Assembly (NCBI RefSeq): GCF_014635985.1 | Contig: NZ_BMDT01000003.1 | Span: 168,327 to 232,326, forward strand | Reading direction: 5' to 3' | Length of the DNA stretch: 64,000 nt | DNA from: Enterococcus alcedinis | GTDB lineage: Bacteria; Bacillota; Bacilli; Lactobacillales; Enterococcaceae | Shown: piece by piece, positions 17,709-26,661 of the stretch | Position numbering within the stretch: the first letter of the stretch is position 1 | Layout of the letters: the number at the start of each line of letters is the position of its first letter | Position numbers and translations under genes: made by a program | The notes under the pieces: model-generated | What the model was told of the DNA's origin: nothing | What the model saw: only the letters and a program-made list of their open reading frames with translations | Databases searched by the model: none

Positions 17709-19127
17709 ATGATTGATTCAGCATTTTTTACGCAGTTTTTAAAAATTAGTAACTTTTTTACTTTGATTGCTATTATTGTTTTTATTGGCGCATTAATTTT
17801 CTTAAAAGTATTAAAAGATAAACGAGTAAGTTTCTCACAACGAATGATTATCGGTTTAGTCATTGGTTTAATTTTAGGAATTAGTATTGATTTAATTGGT
17901 AGCTCGAATCCGATTTTTGTCGATTATGGACGGACGGAAATTTCGGTTTGGTACGGTTTAGTCGGAACCGGTTTCCTAAAACTGGTTCAATTACTTGCAG
18001 TGCCAGTCGTTTTCTTATCGATTATTAAAGTGGTTGTTGATGTTGAAGGCGACCGAATTAAGAGTTTAACTGGTCGAACATTTGCAACATTATTAGGAAC
18101 AACAGCGATTTCTGCTTTAGTTGGTATTTTGGTGGTTAAGCTATTTAACTTACAAGGTGCAAGCTTTGCGGCAGATTTAACCGATTCAAAAGCGGACTTC
18201 ATGGGAAATATTGCGGCTCAAAGTTTCCCAGAGTTTTTCTTAAAATTAATTCCAAGTAACATGACGCAAGTAATGAGTGACAACGGCAGTATCGTTTCGG
18301 TTGTAATCATCGGTGCGATGTTTGCGAGTGCGATTCGTTTCTTGAAAGTCAAAAAGCCAGCAGAAGTGGCACCGTTTGTGACATTACTTGAATCATTAAA
18401 AGTAACCATTAACTCAGTGTTAACAAACGTTATCAAATTAATGCCTTATGGTGTAACAGCGTTAGTTGCGAATACCATCGTTTCAAACGGTGTAGCGGCG
18501 ATTATGGGAATGTTAGGCTTTATCTTAGCACTTTACACAGGTGTGATTATTATGTTACTCGTTTATGTGGTGATGTTAGTCGCAATGGGCTTAAACCCAG
18601 TGACATTCTTTAAAAAATCCTTTACGACATTAGTCTTTGCCTTTTCTTCACGTTCAAGTGTTGGGACATTACCATACACTTTAAAAACGTTGCAAGAGAA
18701 TTTAGGTGTTTCAGGTGAAACGTCTAACTTTGTTGGAACGTTAGGAACGTCAATCGGAATGAATGGTTGTGCGGGTGTCTTTCCAGCGATGTTAGGAACA
18801 TTAATCGCAGGTGCCGTTGGTGCTGAATTAAACCTTTCATTCTACGTATTAGTAGTCGTTGTTGTAACAGTTGGTTCAATCGGGATTGCCGGTGTACCAG
18901 GAACTGCAACGGTTGCTGCAACAGTGACATTGAACGGTTTAGGTTTCGGTCACACAATCTCAAGTATCGGTGCGATCTTCGGAATTGACCCAATCATTGA
19001 TATGGGTCGTACAATGTTAAACGTTGCCGGTGCAATGGTATCAGCAATTGCTGTTGACCGTTGGGATGGCACATTTAACCGTGAAGCGTACGATGCGCCA
19101 ATGGTTGCGAAATCAGACGACGAATAA
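17709..19127 (+). CDS. tcyP: TcyP-like L-cystine / dicarboxylate symporter (SDF family)
   Basis: 472 residues, eight TM segments plus two re-entrant loops. The serine-rich loop FAFSSRSSVGTLP and the ligand-binding NGCAGVFPAM and GTATVAATVT regions place it in the dicarboxylate/amino acid:cation symporter superfamily. The N-terminal layout (WYGLVGTGFLKLVQLLAVP) resembles B. subtilis TcyP, the sodium-coupled cystine importer. The gene follows CoA-disulfide reductase in an apparent two-gene operon, so imported cystine and cell thiol reduction may be linked. Confidence 0.8.
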   Translation: MIDSAFFTQFLKISNFFTLIAIIVFIGALIFLKVLKDKRVSFSQRMIIGLVIGLILGISIDLIGSSNPIFVDYGRTEISVWYGLVGTGFLKLVQLLAVPVVFLSIIKVVVDVEGDRIKSLTGRTFATLLGTTAISALVGILVVKLFNLQGASFAADLTDSKADFMGNIAAQSFPEFFLKLIPSNMTQVMSDNGSIVSVVIIGAMFASAIRFLKVKKPAEVAPFVTLLESLKVTINSVLTNVIKLMPYGVTALVANTIVSNGVAAIMGMLGFILALYTGVIIMLLVYVVMLVAMGLNPVTFFKKSFTTLVFAFSSRSSVGTLPYTLKTLQENLGVSGETSNFVGTLGTSIGMNGCAGVFPAMLGTLIAGAVGAELNLSFYVLVVVVVTVGSIGIAGVPGTATVAATVTLNGLGFGHTISSIGAIFGIDPIIDMGRTMLNVAGAMVSAIAVDRWDGTFNREAYDAPMVAKSDDE

Positions 19128-19135
19128 TTTATAAT

Positions 19136-19175
19136 AATGAACCTTTCTTTACTTTGGTGAAGAGAGGTTCATTTA
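19136..19175 (+). terminator. hairpin after the cystine symporter gene
   Basis: TGAACCTTTCTT pairs with AAGAGAGGTTCA (one G-U). The T tract after it (TTTATATTA) is weak, so partial read-through into the DJ-1 gene is possible. Confidence 0.6.
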
Positions 19176-19195
19176 TATTAGCGGGAGGAATGATT

Positions 19196-19774
19196 TTGAA
19201 AAAAGATCAAATACTATTAGTTTTAACAGAGAACTGGAATGATTGGGAAGCCAGTTATGCGATTGCGGTAGCTAATTCTTTTACTGACTATAAGGTACAA
19301 ACAGTGGCGATTGACAAGATGGATAAAGTTTCAATGGGTGGAATCCGTGCTAGAGTCGATTTGACTATGAATACTTTTAATAATTTTACGGACTTAGCAA
19401 TGGTAATTTTACCTGGTGGACTTTCGTGGATGGAAAAAGATTACCATGAAATTGCTTATTTTTTAAAGAAAGCCAGTAAACAGGAAGTCCCGATTGCAGC
19501 AATTTGCGGAGCGACAGAGTTCCTATGCAAGCAAGGATTTTTAAATAATATTAATCATACAGGAGATTCATTGGAACAATTTCAAACAATTAAAGGTTAC
19601 ACTGGAGAAGAACACTATGTCCAAGCACAGGTAGTTGTCGATCAAGGTTTTATTACGGCTAATGAAACGGCAGCTGTAGCATTTGCTTATGAGATTTTCA
19701 AAATATTAGCAGTCGATAGTGAAGAAGAAATGGCGGAATGGTTTGATAATTTCATACACGGTGCGATTCGTTGA
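19196..19774 (+). CDS. DJ-1/PfpI family protein
   Basis: 192 residues. The nucleophile-elbow cysteine is Cys104 in AAICGATEFL, preceded by the VILPGG strand-turn typical of class I glutamine amidotransferase-like folds. Members act as glyoxalases, chaperones or peptidases under carbonyl or oxidative stress; the activity here is not decided. TTG 19196 is seven bases after GGGAGG; ATG 19190 is too close. Lies after the thiol/cystine genes. Confidence 0.75.
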   Translation: MKKDQILLVLTENWNDWEASYAIAVANSFTDYKVQTVAIDKMDKVSMGGIRARVDLTMNTFNNFTDLAMVILPGGLSWMEKDYHEIAYFLKKASKQEVPIAAICGATEFLCKQGFLNNINHTGDSLEQFQTIKGYTGEEHYVQAQVVVDQGFITANETAAVAFAYEIFKILAVDSEEEMAEWFDNFIHGAIR

Positions 19775-19922
19775 GGAGTGAGGATAGATTGATAAAACAA
19801 ATAGGAACTTTAAAAGTGGTTCTTATTTCTGGGTATTTCAAAATCATGGAACATTTAACTATGAAATCTATGGTATATTCATCGTTATGAAACCCGACGA
19901 TAATCAATCAAAGGAGATCAAT

Positions 19923-20105
19923 ATGAATAAGAACAATGAAACTGCTAGAGCGATTTATTTAACAGGCTCATTTTTTATGTTTTTGTGTATTCACTATTTA
20001 TTTAGCATCAATTCTAGTGCCTTCTCGTGGGGACTTTACATCTTTCCTATCACTTTATTCGTTTTAGGAATCGTGGTAAATAAAAAAAGCGATGAGAAAC
20101 AATAA
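19923..20105 (+). CDS. small two-helix membrane protein
   Basis: 60 residues with two hydrophobic stretches (about 11-29 and 34-52) between charged ends; C-terminus KKSDEKQ. ATG 19923 follows AAAGGAG; ATG 19887 upstream has no ribosome site. No family recognised. Single-gene unit between the DJ-1 gene and the sulfatase operon. Confidence 0.6.
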   Translation: MNKNNETARAIYLTGSFFMFLCIHYLFSINSSAFSWGLYIFPITLFVLGIVVNKKSDEKQ

Positions 20106-20297
20106 GGAATTTGTCTAATGCTCCACAACAGAAGCGGTTCTCGGCTTTTTTTACGTCTCTTTTGGCTGTCAATGCTGGGGGAATCATCCTAAACGCGCTC
20201 GATTTGATTTTTTTGCATCTGAAAAGCTAAGATATTCCATTGAAAGGGCTTTTATCGGATGTTAAGCTAAAATCAACAATCGTTAGGAGTGAAACAA

Positions 20298-21773
20298 ATG
20301 ACGAAACAACCGAATATTATTCTAATGGTCGTCGATCAAATGCGTTTTGATGCGATGGGCGCCAATGGTAATCCGATTATTTCAACCCCGAATTTAGATA
20401 TGATGGCAGAAAATGGGCATAATTTCCAAAATGCCTATGCGGCTGTCCCGAGTTGTATTCCTGCTAGAGCGGCACTGATGACGGGCTTGTCGCAAGAAAA
20501 TCATGGACGTGTTGGTTATGAAGATGGTGTGTATTGGGATTATGAACAAACGCTCGGTAGCACCTTTAAAGAAGCGGGCTATCAAACCCAAGTCATTGGG
20601 AAAATGCATGTTTATCCCGAGCGTAACCGAATTGGTTTTGATCATGTTGAATTGCACGATGGCTATTTACATGCCAATCGGAACCAAAATAAAAAACATT
20701 TAACCCAATATACAGGTAGTGATGATTATTTGCGTTGGTTAAAAGAGAAAAAAGGTGTGGCAGCTGATATTATCGATGATGGCTTGGATTGTAATTCGTG
20801 GGTAGCGCGTCCTTTTATGGAAGAAGAAGCTTTACATCCAACGAACTGGGTAGTGACGAAAGGGATTGAATTTTTAGAACGCCGTGATCCGACAGCGCCA
20901 TTTTTCTTAAATCTTTCCTTTGTTCGACCGCATTCACCACTGAATCCACCCCCTTTTTATTACGACATGTATAAAGATTTGCTGGCGGAATTTCCTGAAA
21001 TAACAATTGGTGAATGGGCCAGTGAGATTGGGACGAATGAACGAGCATCGGTTATGGCTTTTAAAGGGCAATTGAAAAAGCATGAGCTCGATCGCATGCG
21101 TGCGGCTTACTATGGACTCGTGACACACATTGATCATCAAATCGGGCGCTTTTTAATGGCGCTCGGTGAACATGAATTAGCCAATAATACGGTGATTGTT
21201 TTCTTATCCGATCATGGTGACCAACTCGGTGATCATCATTATTTCCGTAAAGCGTTACCTTACCAAAGTAGTATCCACGTCCCGTTTTTAATCTATGATC
21301 CAGGAAATTGTTTGAACGGTTCGATTCGTCAAATTGAAGAAATTGTGGAATTGCGCGATGTCTTACCAACGCTCGTTGATGTGGCAACCGGTCAAACACT
21401 TGAAAATGTCGATGGGGTGTCTTTAAGAGAAACATTAACAAATCCTGATTTTTGCACACGTGAATTTCTTCATGGGGAGCATAGCTTTGGCTGGGAATCG
21501 AATCAATATATTTTAACCAAAGAATGGAAATACATCTGGTTTCCAATCCAAGGAAAAGAGCAACTCTTTGATTTGAAAAATGATCCTGATGAACGCCATG
21601 ATTGCTTAACCGAAGTTCCAGAGAGGGCGCAACAACTGCGTCAGATTTTAATCGGAAAATTAATTCATCGCGAAGAAGGCTTTGTCAAAGACGGACAACT
21701 CGTGAAATTAAATCATACGAAAGTATCGCTAGATTTTCTTAAAGCGCGTATTCAAGGAGGAAACAACGCATGA
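20298..21773 (+). CDS. type I sulfatase (formylglycine-dependent)
   Basis: 491 residues, alkaline phosphatase-like fold. The sulfatase signature PSCIPARAALMTG carries Cys53, the residue converted to formylglycine; Asp13 (VVDQMR), SDHGDQLGDH near 297 and the downstream FRKALPYQSS lysine region supply metal and sulfate ligands. No signal peptide, so it acts in the cytoplasm. ATG 20298 follows TTAGGAG; an in-frame GTG at 20289 is part of the ribosome site. First of a three-gene operon with another sulfatase and the activating enzyme; ends in ATGA overlap. Confidence 0.88.
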   Translation: MTKQPNIILMVVDQMRFDAMGANGNPIISTPNLDMMAENGHNFQNAYAAVPSCIPARAALMTGLSQENHGRVGYEDGVYWDYEQTLGSTFKEAGYQTQVIGKMHVYPERNRIGFDHVELHDGYLHANRNQNKKHLTQYTGSDDYLRWLKEKKGVAADIIDDGLDCNSWVARPFMEEEALHPTNWVVTKGIEFLERRDPTAPFFLNLSFVRPHSPLNPPPFYYDMYKDLLAEFPEITIGEWASEIGTNERASVMAFKGQLKKHELDRMRAAYYGLVTHIDHQIGRFLMALGEHELANNTVIVFLSDHGDQLGDHHYFRKALPYQSSIHVPFLIYDPGNCLNGSIRQIEEIVELRDVLPTLVDVATGQTLENVDGVSLRETLTNPDFCTREFLHGEHSFGWESNQYILTKEWKYIWFPIQGKEQLFDLKNDPDERHDCLTEVPERAQQLRQILIGKLIHREEGFVKDGQLVKLNHTKVSLDFLKARIQGGNNA

Positions 21774-23278
21774 CGCAACCCAATATTTTATTTATTTTAA
21801 CCGACCAACACCGGAAAGATACGTTAACGGCTTATGGCGATATTCCGTGTTTTACGCCCAATATCGATCAGTTAGCCGAAGAATCGACCGTGTTTGAACA
21901 AGCCTATGCCAGTTGTCCGATTTGTACACCGGCGCGCGCATCGATTCAAACAGGACTCTATCCGATGCATCATGGGATGATTACCAATTCATATAACTAC
22001 GGTAACATGGTGCAAGAATTGCCAGACACACCAGAATTATTGAGCCGTCGTTTGACCGAATACGGTTATCAAGCCGGATTTACCGGGAAGTGGCATTTAG
22101 GTTCAGGTGCGGATAATGTTCGAAAGGACGCCTATATTCAAAAGTTTATGGGAGGCATTGAATTTCCGGAATATCAATTACAAAACGATGCCAAACCAAC
22201 GACTCGTGGCTATGTGGGCGATGACTTTTTAGGTCATGGTTTTGGCGGTCACTATTATCCGCAATTCCAAAATGCTCTAAAGGAACAAGGCAAGGACTTC
22301 AAAATCGAAAATATTATTAAAGACTTCTATCAACAACATCAAGCCGGCGTGGTTACGACAGGGGCGGATTCGACGATTGAACATTATTTAGTCGATCGAA
22401 CGATGACGGTGATTGATGATTTCCAAAAAGAAGACAAGCCTTGGTATTTCCAATTAAATTTCTGGGGACCGCATGAGCCATATTTTGTACCAGAAGAATA
22501 TTTAGCGTTATATGATGACGTCGAGTTGCAACCATGGGAGAATTTCCGTGAAATAGCTTCCGATAAACCACGTATTCATGATGTTAAACGCGGTGACTTT
22601 ACGTCCTGGCAAGAAATCGAACCGGTTGTGAAGCATTATTTGGCCGGTATTACCCATATCGATGCGCAAATTGGGCGTCTGATTACCTATTTAAAAGCCA
22701 ACGACCTATACGACAATACGATTATTATTTTTAGTGCCGATCACGGAGAATCATTGGGGATTCATGGCGGTTTGTGTGACAAAGCGATTTTCATGTATGA
22801 GGAAACCAATAGTATTCCACTTTTCTTAAAAGCGGCGAACCAAACCAATTCGCAACAAGTTAGCCAATTTATTAACACGTGTGACATTTATTCGACGATT
22901 TTAGATTACGCAGGGGTCGAAAAAACACTACGTGATCGCGATGGACAATCGTTTCGACCACTGGCAGAAAACCAAGCCGTTGATTGGCCCGAGACCGTTG
23001 TGACGGAGTGTTCAGGAATCGGTAGTATATTATTCTCGCAACGCATGATTCGTAAAGGCGATTGGAAGTATGTCTTTAACTGTGGCGATATCGATGAGTT
23101 GTACGATTTAGCGAGTGACCCGTATGAACTGGATAACAAAGTCGATCAAGCAACTTACAGCGAAGTGCTCTTAGACATGCGTCATGCCTTACGTGAGTGG
23201 ATGGTTGAGCACAATGACAATTTAATTTTTGAATACGATGCCTTACGCATGAAGAAAGCAGGGCGAGCAAATGATTAA
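21770..23278 (+). CDS. type I sulfatase (formylglycine-dependent), second copy
   Basis: 502 residues. CPICTPARASIQTG carries Cys52 as the formylglycine precursor; Asp12 (TDQHRKD), GKWHLG near 105 and SADHGESLG near 320 are standard sulfatase residues. No signal peptide. It is only distantly similar to the preceding sulfatase, so the pair probably takes different sulfate esters rather than being a recent duplicate. Start overlaps the previous stop by four bases behind AAGGAGG; it ends inside the start of the FGE gene. Confidence 0.88.
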   Translation: MTQPNILFILTDQHRKDTLTAYGDIPCFTPNIDQLAEESTVFEQAYASCPICTPARASIQTGLYPMHHGMITNSYNYGNMVQELPDTPELLSRRLTEYGYQAGFTGKWHLGSGADNVRKDAYIQKFMGGIEFPEYQLQNDAKPTTRGYVGDDFLGHGFGGHYYPQFQNALKEQGKDFKIENIIKDFYQQHQAGVVTTGADSTIEHYLVDRTMTVIDDFQKEDKPWYFQLNFWGPHEPYFVPEEYLALYDDVELQPWENFREIASDKPRIHDVKRGDFTSWQEIEPVVKHYLAGITHIDAQIGRLITYLKANDLYDNTIIIFSADHGESLGIHGGLCDKAIFMYEETNSIPLFLKAANQTNSQQVSQFINTCDIYSTILDYAGVEKTLRDRDGQSFRPLAENQAVDWPETVVTECSGIGSILFSQRMIRKGDWKYVFNCGDIDELYDLASDPYELDNKVDQATYSEVLLDMRHALREWMVEHNDNLIFEYDALRMKKAGRAND

Positions 23279-24128
23279 AATTCCCGCAGGTCAATACACG
23301 ATTGGAACGAATGATGGGGTGGGTTTTTCGGGTGATTTAGAAGGCCCACAAGTCCAAGTGACGCTCGAGGCTTTTGAAATGGGAGCAACCCCGGTGACGA
23401 ACGAAGAATTCTCGGCATTTGTTGCAGCGACAAACTACGTCACCGAATCCGAAAGGTTTGGTTGGTCGTTTGTTTTTGACTATTTCATCCAAGAGTTAGA
23501 CGAACAATACAAACAAACCGTCCCCAATTTAAAATGGTGGAAAGGCGTGCATGGCGCGAACTGGCGTCATCCTGAAGGACCGGGATCGAACATCGCGGAA
23601 CGCTTGGATCACCCAGTTGTGCATGTCTCACGAAATGACGCGATTGCCTATTGCCAATGGGCAGGCTTACGATTACCGACAGAAGCCGAATGGGAAGTCG
23701 CAGCAAAAGGCGGCACGGACTATGAGTGTTACCCGTGGGGCGAGGAATTTTTAGCCGATGGACAATACCAATGCAATATTTGGCAAGGAAATTTTCCAGT
23801 TGAAAACACGTTAGCAGATGGCTACAGTAACACCGCGCCGGTTAAAACATTTGAACCAAATGGTTACGGCTTGTATCAAGTCGTCGGGAATGTTTGGGAA
23901 TGGTGCGTCAATCCAAGAGGCATCCCACTCAGTGCCTTTAATCAGCTTCAAGGCAACGAGTTTTGGAATAAGTTGCAAACGATTGATGACCAACCGTATG
24001 CCATTAAAGGCGGCTCTTTCTTATGCCACGATTCCTATTGCAATCGTTATCGGATTACTGCTAGAAATGGCAATACCGGGATGTCAGCAAGCAATAATAT
24101 GGGTTTTCGATGCGCACGAACAATCTGA
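23271..24128 (+). CDS. formylglycine-generating enzyme (aerobic, SUMF1/FGE family)
   Basis: 285 residues, FGE-sulfatase domain over the full length (IPAGQYTIGTND start, HPVVHVS, LPTEAEWE, VVGNVWEW, GFRCAR end). The copper-binding catalytic pair is present as Cys252 and Cys257 in GGSFLCHDSYCNRY, matching the Cys-x4-Cys of true FGEs rather than the Cys-lacking relatives. It oxidises the sulfatase cysteine to formylglycine with O2. It overlaps the second sulfatase by 8 bp, so enzyme and both clients are made together. Confidence 0.88.
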   Translation: MIKIPAGQYTIGTNDGVGFSGDLEGPQVQVTLEAFEMGATPVTNEEFSAFVAATNYVTESERFGWSFVFDYFIQELDEQYKQTVPNLKWWKGVHGANWRHPEGPGSNIAERLDHPVVHVSRNDAIAYCQWAGLRLPTEAEWEVAAKGGTDYECYPWGEEFLADGQYQCNIWQGNFPVENTLADGYSNTAPVKTFEPNGYGLYQVVGNVWEWCVNPRGIPLSAFNQLQGNEFWNKLQTIDDQPYAIKGGSFLCHDSYCNRYRITARNGNTGMSASNNMGFRCARTI

Positions 24129-24174
24129 AAAACCCCCGATTCTTTTCGCTGAGATGAAAAGAATCGGGGGTTTT
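24129..24174. terminator. strong bidirectional terminator after the sulfatase operon
   Basis: A perfect 19-bp stem (AAAACCCCCGATTCTTTTC and its complement), loop GCTGAGAT, with A and T tracts on either side. Confidence 0.92.
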
Positions 24175-24176
24175 GA

Positions 24177-24290
24177 ATGATTAAAAAAAGAAGTCTGCCA
24201 ATTTTTAAAATCAAACACTCTCTAATTGCTGGTATTGCCGGATTTATCACAGGTATGTTGCTTTCATATATTGTTTGGCGTTTGAGGTGA
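24177..24290 (+). CDS. possible 37-residue single-TM small protein
   Basis: ATG 24177 to TGA 24290 encodes a basic N-terminus (MIKKRSLPIFKIKHS) followed by one hydrophobic helix (LIAGIAGFITGMLLSYIV) and WRLR. GGGGG in the terminator arm lies six bases upstream and could load a ribosome. A Lys/Arg-rich head plus one TM fits small membrane proteins. It begins right after a strong terminator, so a separate promoter or read-through would be needed; hence the low confidence. Confidence 0.35.
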   Translation: MIKKRSLPIFKIKHSLIAGIAGFITGMLLSYIVWRLR

Positions 24291-24347
24291 GTCAAATCTT
24301 GGCTAAATCGAGGGGCTATTTCTCGTTTTTGAATAATCATTTACAAC

Positions 24348-24393
24348 AAACAGAGCAAAGAGAACATGCAGGCATGTCCTTTTCGCTCTGTTT
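24348..24393. terminator. terminator of the ABC-2 exporter operon
   Basis: AAACAGAGC pairs with GCTCTGTTT, with a second inner stem ACATGC/GCATGT; close to the stop of the leftward operon. Confidence 0.65.
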
Positions 24394-24395
24394 GT

Positions 24396-25520
24396 TTATG
24401 GAGAAATTCGGAAGAAGCCTCTTCCTCTGCCTTTTTCTTTTTGTTGCGTCACTATTTTCAGTAAGAGAAAGAAGATGAAACTGAAGAGAACTAAAGCAAT
24501 ATACATCTGATAAATCGTAGTCGTTTGATTTACTGCGATGAATTTCGGCATTTGAAAGAAATTTCCAGGATAGAACCCACTAGCTGCAAGCCTATCATTC
24601 GAAAGCCAAGTGCTAAGCAACGAGAAACCAAAGGCGATTCCAAGCGTCAGTGGATAGTTGTGACAAATCGCTGCGATCAAGGCACACAGCGAAGTTAAAA
24701 AAATCATTAAAAGAAATGTTCCGAAGAGCAGTTGCAACAAGTATTGACCGGCCAATTTCATTGCAACGTTTTGTTGCTGATCGATAAAAAATAAAGGATA
24801 CTGACGGTCACCCCATCCATTCCAAATCCCAATCGCACCCGAAACAGCGCCTAGTGGTAATAAGAGGCTAAGCTGTATCCACAGCCCATAAATCAAACTT
24901 TTTTGTTGCAAAATGTTAAAGGGATTCCTTGGAACAAGCCAATTCCACGCAATGGTTTTATCGGTAGACTCATCCGTAAAAAATTTACTTAGAAAGAGAA
25001 GTGCGATTCCCCAAACAGCGACAAAAGGAATCATCTGACTGAAATAGAGGAGATAATTAACCAATGGCAGTTGCTGTGAATGAAGGGGATCAAAGATTGT
25101 CATGTCGTTTTCGATAAAGTAATCAAGTTTTGCTACTAGAATTTTTTGCTCATCAACAGAGGGTCCGCTTTGCTTCGAGGCGAACATCTCCTCGTAATCG
25201 ATTTTCGCGATTCGACTTTCTGCCTGTAACTGATTTCGATTATTATATTGTTCTATAGCGTCAAGTTGTTGCGTATAGAGTACCGATTTCTCTTCTAGTG
25301 TTTCGATTCTGTTTTGATTGCCGTTATTTTGATGGAGTCGCTCGATTTCTTGTTCGTTCGCTACTCGGGTCGCTTCAATATTAAGCGCTCTTTGCTCCTC
25401 TCGGCTATTTTGTGAGAGCGTTAATTGCATCGCGCAAGGAATTAGCAGCAGTAGCAAAAATAACAGCGGTGGTAGAGCGTTTATTTTTTTACTTCGTAGT
25501 TTTTCTATTTCCCATTTCAT
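24396..25520 (-). CDS. ABC-2 type permease (second of a pair)
   Basis: 374 residues. One N-terminal TM (about 15-33), a soluble, coiled-coil-prone outer region to about 150 (SREEQRALNIEATR, EIERLHQNN), then five C-terminal TM helices. Same layout as the neighbouring permease, so the two probably form a heterodimer driven by the ATPase at 26661-27356. AGGTGAG precedes ATG 25520; 4 bp from the upstream gene. Substrate unknown; proximity to a secreted small protein suggests export of, or protection against, a peptide. Confidence 0.7.
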   Translation of the reverse strand: MKWEIEKLRSKKINALPPLLFLLLLLIPCAMQLTLSQNSREEQRALNIEATRVANEQEIERLHQNNGNQNRIETLEEKSVLYTQQLDAIEQYNNRNQLQAESRIAKIDYEEMFASKQSGPSVDEQKILVAKLDYFIENDMTIFDPLHSQQLPLVNYLLYFSQMIPFVAVWGIALLFLSKFFTDESTDKTIAWNWLVPRNPFNILQQKSLIYGLWIQLSLLLPLGAVSGAIGIWNGWGDRQYPLFFIDQQQNVAMKLAGQYLLQLLFGTFLLMIFLTSLCALIAAICHNYPLTLGIAFGFSLLSTWLSNDRLAASGFYPGNFFQMPKFIAVNQTTTIYQMYIALVLFSFIFFLLLKIVTQQKEKGRGRGFFRISP

Positions 25521-25524
25521 ACGC

Positions 25525-26661
25525 TCACCTACTTATCGCTGGCTGATTTTGATATACTTCCGTTCGCTTCATAACGACGCGATTGAACATAAAGACGAGT
25601 CCGATACTAAAGAGCATTAAGAAAATCCCCTTTTCGAAAGTAATTGTCGCGGCATCCCAAGGGTTATTTCCTAAAATCAATCGAGGGAAATCCCAATAGT
25701 TTGTAGGTAACCATTTAGCAATTGAGACAGGAATAAAGTCACTCATGCCACCTAATGCTAGCGGGAAAATGCAGAGTAGTAAAAATAAAAAATTGAAAAG
25801 GAATTGTTTGAAAATATTTTGCAGTAAATAACCGATTAGTGTTAGTAAAAAGAAAAAGAGTAGCGTACTAAAAAGCAGGAGCAATAAATAATGACCGATC
25901 GTTGTTTGATGAATGAGCTGCTTCGAATCTAAATAGAAAATAGGATAATTAAAACTTCCAATTCCACCTTTCAGTGCAGAAATTAGAAAAATTCCCAACG
26001 TCCCCGTGATTAGAAATCCTGAAAGTGCGACCATCATGACACCGATTTTTTTCCACATGATGTTGCTTTGTTTTTGAGGTGTGCTACGCATAAAGTTGAC
26101 CGTGTCCTTGCGGTGTTCATAACTACAAATCAAAGCAATCAATAACGCACCCATACTTAGTAAGAGAGGATAGGATAGTTGTAAAAAAGTATTCAGTAAA
26201 AAATGACTCGCAGGTAGAACGGCTGTAAAAAAGGGATCAACCCATTGAATCTCTGAATGTTCAAAAAACGCAAGTTCCTTAACTCTTAGTTCCAATTCAG
26301 GAATGGTTGCACCGAGTAAATTGCCGTTTTTGGCTTTTTCAAGTTGAATCTTCGCAATGTCTGATTCCGCTTTTATCTGCTTTTGCTTATTTTTTTGAGC
26401 AATGCCGCTTAACCCTTCTTGATAAGCAGCCAATTCTTTCTCACTGGCTACAATCAAATCATCCGGTGCCTCTGTGGCTTTCATCGAATGAACGGCGCTT
26501 TGTAATAAGTCATAGTTTTCTTGATAATAGTGCTCTTTTTGGTTGTCGCTATTCGTTTGATTGGTCTTATTTTGTAGCAATGGTAAAGTACCAATCCCAA
26601 TAAAAAAAGTGATTAGGATGAGCACAAGCCAACGATTCAGTTTCAAAAATTCATATTTCAT
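25525..26661 (-). CDS. ABC-2 type permease (first of a pair)
   Basis: 378 residues with one N-terminal TM (VLILITFFIGIGTLPLL), an outer helical region with Gln/Lys-rich coiled coil near 70-110, and about five or six C-terminal TMs. Starts at TAATG overlapping the ATPase stop, behind GAGGT, so it is translationally coupled. Paralogous in layout to the following permease but with low sequence identity. Confidence 0.72.
   Translation of the reverse strand: MKYEFLKLNRWLVLILITFFIGIGTLPLLQNKTNQTNSDNQKEHYYQENYDLLQSAVHSMKATEAPDDLIVASEKELAAYQEGLSGIAQKNKQKQIKAESDIAKIQLEKAKNGNLLGATIPELELRVKELAFFEHSEIQWVDPFFTAVLPASHFLLNTFLQLSYPLLLSMGALLIALICSYEHRKDTVNFMRSTPQKQSNIMWKKIGVMMVALSGFLITGTLGIFLISALKGGIGSFNYPIFYLDSKQLIHQTTIGHYLLLLLFSTLLFFFLLTLIGYLLQNIFKQFLFNFLFLLLCIFPLALGGMSDFIPVSIAKWLPTNYWDFPRLILGNNPWDAATITFEKGIFLMLFSIGLVFMFNRVVMKRTEVYQNQPAISR

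Noticed and set aside
20241-20254. TGAAAGGGCTTTTA as a cre site for the sulfatase operon
   Set aside because: The invariant central CG of cre is missing (GG instead), so it was not called.
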